Of a stretch of DNA of 64,000 nt, positions 58,575-64,000 are shown piece after piece. Position 1 is the first letter of the stretch. Every line of letters begins with the position of its first letter. A program made the position numbers and the translations under genes. The stretch comes from Ensifer oleiphilus (GTDB lineage: Bacteria > Pseudomonadota > Alphaproteobacteria > Rhizobiales > Rhizobiaceae): assembly GCF_013371465.1 (NCBI RefSeq), contig NZ_JABWDU010000006.1:1-64000 (forward strand), read 5' to 3'. Below the pieces are notes generated by a model. The model had not been told where the DNA came from. It made no database searches and saw only the letters and a list, made by a program, of their open reading frames with translations.

Positions 58575-60389
58575 GTGAAAAATATTAGAATTTCGACACG
58601 TATCTACTTACTGACGGCGATGGCGCTGATCTTCATGGCCGCCGCCATGGCCTACAAGACGCAGGTCGCCAACGCCGAAGTGAGCCAGGAGCGCCAGCAG
58701 ATGCTGCGCAACGTCACCGAAGCGGCGATCTCGGCGATTGCAAGCTTCGAGGAACAGGAGCGCAGCGGTGCGCTGACCCGGGAAGAAGCGCAAAGCCGCG
58801 CCATAGCAGCTGTCATGGCCATGCGCTTCGGTCAGGACGGCTACTTCTTCATCAACAGCTTCGACGGCGTGATGGTGGCGCATCCGCTCGCCAAGAAATT
58901 GATCGGCACCGACATCCGCGGGTTGAAGGATGCCAACGGCAAGGCATTCAACGTCGAGCTGATCGCGCTTGCACAAAACCCGGGCAACGGCATCGTCAAC
59001 TACTATTGGGACAAGCCAGGCCAAGAGGGGCCGGTCGAGAAATACTCCTACATCCAGGGCTTCAAGCCATGGGGCTGGGGCGTCGGCACCGGCGTTTACG
59101 CGGACGATCTCGCGGCAAAGTACAATGCTTCGCTGATGATGACTGTTATCATCACCGCGATTGCCGCCATCGCCACGCTTGCCGCCGCCATGGCGATCGG
59201 CCGCTCCATCAGCCGTCCAATCAACCGCCTGAAGGACGTCATGCTCGAAGTCTCGCGCAACGAGACCCGTTCGGACGTTCCCGACACCGGCCGCCGCGAC
59301 GAGATCGGCAACATGGCCGATGCGCTCGTGCTGCTGCGCGCTTCGGTCATCGAACGCAATGCGCTCGAAATCCGCCAGCGCGACCAGCAGAAGGTGCTCG
59401 ACAGCGAGCGTAACGCCAATGAGGAAATGCAGCAGGCGACTTCGCGGACCCAGGCCCATGTCGTCAGCACCATCGGCGGCGCACTGGAAAGACTTGCCAG
59501 TGGCGACCTGACAATCGACGTTCCCGAACTCGGCGTCGAATACGAAAAGCTGCGCAAGGACTTCAACACGGCCGTTGACGCGCTGCGCTCGACGGTGAGC
59601 GCGATCGCCGACTCGACCTCGGTCGTCAACGGCAATGCCAATGAGATCAGCAAGGCAGCCAACGACCTGTCGCAGCGCACCGAACAGCAGGCAGCCTCGC
59701 TTGAAGAGACCGCCGCCGCACTCGACGAGATCACCTCGGCCGTGCAGAACTCCACCAACCGTGCCGAGGAGGCAAGCCGCATGGTGGCCGACGCCCGCAA
59801 GGGAGCAACGGCATCGAGCGAGGTCGTGCGCGATGCGATCACCGCCATGGGACGCATCGAAACCTCCTCCTCCAAGATCGGCGAGATCATCGGCGTCATC
59901 GATGACATCGCCTTCCAGACCAACCTCCTGGCGCTTAACGCAGGCGTCGAGGCGGCACGCGCCGGCGATGCCGGCAAGGGCTTTGCCGTCGTTGCCCAGG
60001 AGGTTCGCGAACTGGCGCAGCGTTCGGCAACCGCTGCCAAGGAGATCAAGGGCCTGATCACCGCATCCAGCGTCGAGGTCTCGGCCGGCGTGCGTCTGGT
60101 CGAAGCGACGGGCACGGCGCTCGGCGACATCGAGCACCGGGTCAACGAAATCAACGACCGGATCGTGGCGATTGCGACCGCGGCCCGCGAACAGTCGGTC
60201 GGCCTTCGCGAGATCAATACCGCCGTCAACCAGATGGACCAGATGACGCAGCAGAACGCCGCAATGGTGGAGCAGACATCGGCTGCAAGCCAGACGCTCG
60301 CTTCCGAAAGCAGCGTGCTCGCCGGCCGGCTGGCGCATTTCACCGTCGAGGAAAAGCAGTGGCGGCCTTCAGGCCGACGCGCAGCCTGA
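58575..60389 (+). CDS. Methyl-accepting chemotaxis protein
   Basis: Chemoreceptor of about 604 residues: transmembrane helix near the N-terminus, a periplasmic single Cache domain (GYFFINSFDGVMVAHPLAKK), a second helix, a HAMP domain (RSISRPINRLKDVMLEVSRN), and the signalling domain with the hairpin TNLLALNAGVEAARAGDAGK. The last residues lack the CheR/CheB-binding pentapeptide. I start it at a GTG (58575, then KNIRISTRIYLL), with GGGG 9 bases upstream; a GTG at 58533 would add 14 residues. The ligand is unknown. Confidence 0.88.
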   Translation: MKNIRISTRIYLLTAMALIFMAAAMAYKTQVANAEVSQERQQMLRNVTEAAISAIASFEEQERSGALTREEAQSRAIAAVMAMRFGQDGYFFINSFDGVMVAHPLAKKLIGTDIRGLKDANGKAFNVELIALAQNPGNGIVNYYWDKPGQEGPVEKYSYIQGFKPWGWGVGTGVYADDLAAKYNASLMMTVIITAIAAIATLAAAMAIGRSISRPINRLKDVMLEVSRNETRSDVPDTGRRDEIGNMADALVLLRASVIERNALEIRQRDQQKVLDSERNANEEMQQATSRTQAHVVSTIGGALERLASGDLTIDVPELGVEYEKLRKDFNTAVDALRSTVSAIADSTSVVNGNANEISKAANDLSQRTEQQAASLEETAAALDEITSAVQNSTNRAEEASRMVADARKGATASSEVVRDAITAMGRIETSSSKIGEIIGVIDDIAFQTNLLALNAGVEAARAGDAGKGFAVVAQEVRELAQRSATAAKEIKGLITASSVEVSAGVRLVEATGTALGDIEHRVNEINDRIVAIATAAREQSVGLREINTAVNQMDQMTQQNAAMVEQTSAASQTLASESSVLAGRLAHFTVEEKQWRPSGRRAA

Positions 60390-60413
60390 TCCGATAGCGG
60401 CACAGGCAAGACG

Positions 60414-60453
60414 AGACAGGGGGCGTCGGCCGAGCCGGCGCCCCCTGTCGTTT
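60414..60453. terminator. Bidirectional hairpin between chemoreceptor and GNAT genes
   Basis: GACAGGGGGCG and CGCCCCCTGTC form a perfect 11-bp stem enclosing TCGGC-CGA-GCCGG, just past both convergent stops. Confidence 0.75.
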
Positions 60454-60959
60454 CAGGTCAGTGCGCGTTCCATGTAGACCGCATCCTCGCCGTAGCTCGC
60501 AAGCTTCGATGCCAGCCGCTCGTCCATGCGGACGGAAAACCCCTGCCGCTCCCAGAAGCCGCGCGAGCCGTTGACCGAGACCAGCGACATCGAGCTGTAA
60601 CCTTCCGATCGGGCGATGTCGGCAAGGAGCGGCACGACATTGCCCCCAGCCCCGGATCCGCGCGTCTGCGGCAGAAGCGCCAAATCGTGAATGTACCATG
60701 TGTCGGCAACGTCAGGGATCGCGCCCAGCATCGAATTCAGCGAGGGCGGTGCGCGCCTTACCCAAGGATGGCTCAGCACATAGCCTTGCGCGATGCCGCC
60801 GACCTCCAGCATGAAACAGCCCTCCGGGCTCAATTCCAGCCGATCGGCAAGCACCTCGTCGTCCTCGGTGAACGCCTCGTGCACAACCAGCTGAATTTCG
60901 GAGACCGAAACGAGGTCGGGAAGGCTGGCTTCACGCCAGCGGAACGTCTGTCTTGCCAT
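60453..60959 (-). CDS. GNAT-family N-acetyltransferase
   Basis: Acetyltransferase of 168 residues with the acetyl-CoA motif LLPQTRGSGAGGNVVPLLAD and the following VNGSRGFWERQGFSV. I start it at 60959 (MARQTFRWREASLPDLVSVS); ATGs at 60968 and 60974 are possible and no ribosome binding site is decisive. The longer frame to 61322 is not protein-like. The substrate is unknown. Confidence 0.8.
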   Translation of the reverse strand: MARQTFRWREASLPDLVSVSEIQLVVHEAFTEDDEVLADRLELSPEGCFMLEVGGIAQGYVLSHPWVRRAPPSLNSMLGAIPDVADTWYIHDLALLPQTRGSGAGGNVVPLLADIARSEGYSSMSLVSVNGSRGFWERQGFSVRMDERLASKLASYGEDAVYMERALT

Positions 60960-61109
60960 CGCTTTCATCAACATTTCAAACCGAAAAACGCACCGGCTTG
61001 ACCCGATGCGTCCCTGGCTATTCCAGAATTTCGTCTCGGCCCGCTGTCCGATAGCGGGATATTCGCCGGTGCATAGGCCCGAAAAACATGGCCGATTTGC
61101 GCCCGCTGG

Positions 61110-61135
61110 CCTTGTCCGCCAGACGGCGGACAAGG
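61110..61135 (-). terminator. Stem-loop after serA
   Basis: CCTTGTCCGCC-AGAC-GGCGGACAAGG is a perfect 11-bp stem 15 bases past the serA stop; there is no T-tract. Confidence 0.55.
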
Positions 61136-61149
61136 CTGGTGCCCTATGA

Positions 61150-62745
61150 TCAATCGATGTTGAACACCAGCGGCTTTGCCTGGCGGATCGCCGCGTTGGC
61201 GCGCAGCTTGTCGAGCACGTCCTCGGAAACCGGGCCATCGACATAGAGCAGCGCGATGGCGTCACCGGCTTCCTTCTCGCGACCGAGCTGGAAGTTCGCG
61301 ATGTTGACACCGGCATTGCCAAGCGTCGTGCCGATGAAGCCGATCATGCCGGGAACGTCGGTGTTGGTGATGTAGACCATGTGGCTACCGACGTCGGCGT
61401 CGAGATTGATGCCCTTGATCTGGATAAAGCGCGGCTTGCCATCGGAAAACACCGTGCCGGCGACCGAACGCGTCTGGTTGGCGGTCTTGACCGTCAGCTT
61501 GATGTAGCCGTCGAAGACACCGGTCTTGTCACGCTTGACCTCGGACAGGATGACGCCCTTTTCCTTGATCATGATCGGAGCCGAAACCATGTTGACGTCG
61601 GCAACCTGCGGCCGGATGAGGCCGGCAAGCACGGCGCTTGTCAGCGCCTTGGTGTTCATCGACGCGGTCGCGCCGTCATAGAGGATCTCGATTTCCTTGA
61701 TTGCGCTTTCCGTCACCTGGCCGACGAAGGCGCCAAGCACGTCGGCAAGCCGGATGAAGGGTTTCAGGATCGGCGCTTCCTCGGCGGTGATCGAGGGCAT
61801 GTTGATGGCGTTGGAAACGGCACCCTTGACGAGGTAGTCCGACATCTGTTCGGCGACCTGCAGGGCGACGTTCTCCTGCGCTTCCGTGGTCGAAGCGCCG
61901 AGATGCGGCGTGCACACGACGTTCGGCAGGCCGAAGAGCGGGCTCTCGGTCGCAGGCTCGACCTCGAACACGTCGAAGCCGGCGCCGGCAACATGGCCCG
62001 ACCTGATCGCGTCTGCGAGCGCCTTCTCGTCGACGAGGCCGCCGCGGGCGCAATTGACGATGCGCACACCCGGCTTGGTCTTGGCGAGTGCTTCGGCATT
62101 GAGGATGCTACGGGTCTTGTCCGTCAGCGGCACGTGCAGGGTGATGAAGTCGGCCTGGGCCAAGAGCTCGTCGAGCTCGACCTTGGTGACGCCCATTTCC
62201 TCGGCGCGCTCCTTCGACAGGAACGGGTCGTAGGCGAGCACGTGCATCTTCAGGCCGATGGCGCGCGAGCAGACGATCGAGCCGATATTGCCGGCGCCGA
62301 TGACGCCGAGCGTCTTGCCGGTGATTTCGACGCCCATGAAGCGGGACTTCTCCCACTTGCCGGCCTGCGTCGAAGTGTCGGCGGCCGGAAGCTGGCGGGC
62401 AACGGCAAAGAGCAGGGCGATGGCGTGTTCGGCTGTCGTGATCGAATTGCCGAACGGCGTGTTCATGACGATGATACCGCGGCGCGAGGCGGCCGGGATA
62501 TCGACATTGTCGACGCCGATGCCGGCGCGGCCGATGACCTTGAGGTTGGTCGCGGCCGCAATCAGCTTCTCGGTCGCCTTGGTCGCCGAGCGGATGGCAA
62601 GGCCATCATAGTTGCCGATAATTTCGGCGAGCTTGTCCTTGTCCTTGCCGAGCTTCGGCTGGAAATCGACTTCAACGCCGCGGTCGCGGAAGATCTGGAC
62701 GGCGGTTTCCGACAGTTCGTCGGATACGAGAACGCGAGGTGCCAT
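61150..62745 (-). CDS. serA: D-3-phosphoglycerate dehydrogenase
   Basis: NAD-dependent enzyme of 531 residues for the first step of serine synthesis. It is the long form: catalytic/nucleotide domain with GVIGAGNIGSIVCSRAIGLK and the catalytic His in VCTPHLGASTTEAQ, an allosteric substrate-binding domain, and a C-terminal ACT domain (GSHMVYITNTDVPGMIGFIG) for serine feedback. AAGGAGG lies 6 bases before the ATG at 62745. It follows serC, with 85 bases between, in one apparent operon. Confidence 0.96.
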   Translation of the reverse strand: MAPRVLVSDELSETAVQIFRDRGVEVDFQPKLGKDKDKLAEIIGNYDGLAIRSATKATEKLIAAATNLKVIGRAGIGVDNVDIPAASRRGIIVMNTPFGNSITTAEHAIALLFAVARQLPAADTSTQAGKWEKSRFMGVEITGKTLGVIGAGNIGSIVCSRAIGLKMHVLAYDPFLSKERAEEMGVTKVELDELLAQADFITLHVPLTDKTRSILNAEALAKTKPGVRIVNCARGGLVDEKALADAIRSGHVAGAGFDVFEVEPATESPLFGLPNVVCTPHLGASTTEAQENVALQVAEQMSDYLVKGAVSNAINMPSITAEEAPILKPFIRLADVLGAFVGQVTESAIKEIEILYDGATASMNTKALTSAVLAGLIRPQVADVNMVSAPIMIKEKGVILSEVKRDKTGVFDGYIKLTVKTANQTRSVAGTVFSDGKPRFIQIKGINLDADVGSHMVYITNTDVPGMIGFIGTTLGNAGVNIANFQLGREKEAGDAIALLYVDGPVSEDVLDKLRANAAIRQAKPLVFNID

Positions 62746-62793
62746 GATGGCCTCCTTGAAAAGATCAGGTCTGAACGGAATGCGGGTACAAGG

Positions 62794-62818
62794 GCTTCGC
62801 TCCCATGAGGAGCGAAGC
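62794..62818 (-). other. Stem-loop in the serC-serA gap
   Basis: GCTTCGCTCC-CATGA-GGAGCGAAGC forms a perfect 10-bp stem between the serC stop and the serA ribosome binding site. It may be an mRNA-stability or attenuation element. Confidence 0.55.
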
Positions 62819-62830
62819 AAGCGCTTGGGG

Positions 62831-64000
62831 TTAGGCCGCGGCCTGCGACAGGGTCGCCTTCTGGGTCTCAAAAGCCCAGGTCAGCCACGGCATCAGCGCC
62901 GCCATGTCGGACGCCTCGATCGTGGCGCCGGCCCAGATTCTGAGGCCGGACGGTGCGTCGCGGTAATGGCCGATGTCGAACGCGACACCTTCCTTTTCGA
63001 GGAGGGCAACAACGCCCTTGGCAAAAGCCGCCTGTCCGTCGGCATCGAGGGCTGCGACGTCCTTGTCGACGATCTTCAGGCAGACCGAGGTATTGGAGCG
63101 GGTCTCGTCCTTGACCGCCAGGTTGGCGATCCAGCCGTTGGCGTCGACGAAGTCGAAGATCACCTGGGCATTGGCGTCGGCACGCGCCATCAGGCCCTTG
63201 AGCCCACCGACCTTCTCTGCCCAGACGAGGGCATCGATATAGTCCTCGACGCAAAGCATCGACGGTGTGTTGATGGTTTCGCCGGTGAAAATGCCTTCGA
63301 TCAGCTTGCCGCCAGAGGTCATGCGGAAGATCTTCGGCAGCGGCCATGCCGGCACGTAGGTCAGCAGGCGTTCGACGGCACGCGGCGACAGGATGATGAC
63401 GCCGTGGGCGCCCTCGCCACCGAGAACCTTCTGCCAGGAGAAGGTAACGACATCGAGCTTGGCGAAATCGAGGTTCTGCGCGAAGGCGGCAGAGGTCGCG
63501 TCGCAAATGGTCAGACCCTTGCGGTCGGCCGGGATGAAGTCGGCATTTGGAACGCGCACACCCGAGGTCGTGCCGTTCCAGGTGAAGACGACGTCACGGT
63601 CGAAATCGACCTTGGAGAGATCGGGCAGTTCGCCGTAACCGGCTTCGAACTTGCGAACGTCGGCGAGCTTCAGCTGCTTGACCACGTCGGTCACCCAGCC
63701 GGCGCCAAAGCTTTCCCAGGCGACCATGTCGACGCCGCGCTCACCGAGCATCGACCAGAGCGCCATTTCGACGGCGCCGGTATCGGAAGCGGGCACGATG
63801 CCGATGCGATAATCGGCCGGCACTTCAAGAATGTCACGGGTAAGATCGATGGCCTGCTTGAGCTTCGTCTTGCCGATCTTGGCGCGGTGCGAACGACCGA
63901 GCGGAGCATCGGAGAGAGCATCGAGCGACCAACCGGGACGCTTCGAGCAAGGGCCAGAAGAAAAATGGATGTTGTTCGGACGGAGGTCCGGCTTGGCAGG
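62831..64000 (-). CDS. serC: Phosphoserine aminotransferase (partial, N-terminus off the window)
   Basis: PLP enzyme of serine synthesis, at least 389 residues. The frame stays open to the right end, and the translation from the edge ([20 protein letters not shown]) shows that only a few N-terminal residues are missing; an internal GTG at 63823 is not the start. The PLP lysine is in [14 protein letters not shown]. This is the alphaproteobacterial SerC type, which is longer than the enterobacterial form. It is the upstream gene of the serC-serA pair. Confidence 0.95.
   Translation of the reverse strand, partial: PAKPDLRPNNIHFSSGPCSKRPGWSLDALSDAPLGRSHRAKIGKTKLKQAIDLTRDILEVPADYRIGIVPASDTGAVEMALWSMLGERGVDMVAWESFGAGWVTDVVKQLKLADVRKFEAGYGELPDLSKVDFDRDVVFTWNGTTSGVRVPNADFIPADRKGLTICDATSAAFAQNLDFAKLDVVTFSWQKVLGGEGAHGVIILSPRAVERLLTYVPAWPLPKIFRMTSGGKLIEGIFTGETINTPSMLCVEDYIDALVWAEKVGGLKGLMARADANAQVIFDFVDANGWIANLAVKDETRSNTSVCLKIVDKDVAALDADGQAAFAKGVVALLEKEGVAFDIGHYRDAPSGLRIWAGATIEASDMAALMPWLTWAFETQKATLSQAAA

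Overview
The window is high-GC (about 62-65% in most stretches sampled) alphaproteobacterial chromosome. Gene content and order point to Rhizobiales, most probably Sinorhizobium/Ensifer: sciP, ctrA and chpT together with an EipA-type DUF1134 protein, RpoH, RluD, PurA, SerA/SerC, MnmA, and a HutXWV histidine-type transporter. The genus is inferred from remembered gene order and family knowledge, not from a search.

Layout. 0.3-2.7 kb: a convergent NarL-type sensor kinase and response regulator. 3.1-9.5 kb: a His-rich CobW GTPase downstream of a D,D-carboxypeptidase, an M20 amidohydrolase with an Lrp regulator, and a zinc alcohol dehydrogenase divergent from an AraC regulator. 9.5-35.2 kb is a large amino-compound catabolic region. 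It starts with an Lrp regulator divergent from a 1018-residue kinase / M23 / class III aminotransferase-fold fusion and an orphan amino-acid binding protein. A divergon around an RpiR-type regulator follows: on one side a branched-chain-type ABC transporter with a fused LivM-LivG, on the other an isochorismatase-like hydrolase, a glutamine-synthetase-like ligase, an N-formylglutamate amidohydrolase-like enzyme and an aminotransferase. Then come a second kinase/phospholyase fusion behind a HutC-like regulator and a divergent hutF-hutX-hutW-hutV-hutH-hutD cluster. Neither urocanase (hutU) nor imidazolonepropionase (hutI) is in the window, and the HutH-like protein lacks the Ala-Ser-Gly triad that forms the MIO cofactor.

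35.2-38.7 kb is looser: a GNAT gene, an NTF2-like gene broken by an in-frame TGA at codon 13, small reading frames with good ribosome binding sites, and a DMT transporter with a 23-histidine tail. 38.9-40.8 kb holds a low-GC two-gene cassette (a DUF5131/Gp37-Gp68 protein with a CX6CX2C motif, and a TcmP-type partner) that abuts the 3' end of a tRNA-Met gene; it is the clearest accessory insertion here.

41-49 kb is conserved core: mnmA, a LuxR-type regulator, and the cell-cycle locus sciP, ctrA, a single-domain receiver, chpT and the DUF1134 gene. I read candidate CtrA half-site pairs upstream of sciP, the DUF1134 gene, ctrA and a later chemoreceptor, and four GANTC (CcrM) sites in 129 bp before ctrA. 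49-64 kb carries a coiled-coil protein, an rRNA/tRNA methyltransferase, rluD, rpoH, a 767-residue anchored protein, purA, a DMT exporter, a methyl-accepting chemotaxis protein, a GNAT gene, serA and serC. serC runs off the right end.

The most interesting points are the two kinase/phospholyase fusions with unequal decay of their M23 domains, the MIO-less HutH-like protein, the RpiR divergon, the DUF5131-TcmP cassette, and the dense CtrA/CcrM signals. Coordinates use the start codon I consider most likely, based on ribosome binding sites and family N-termini.
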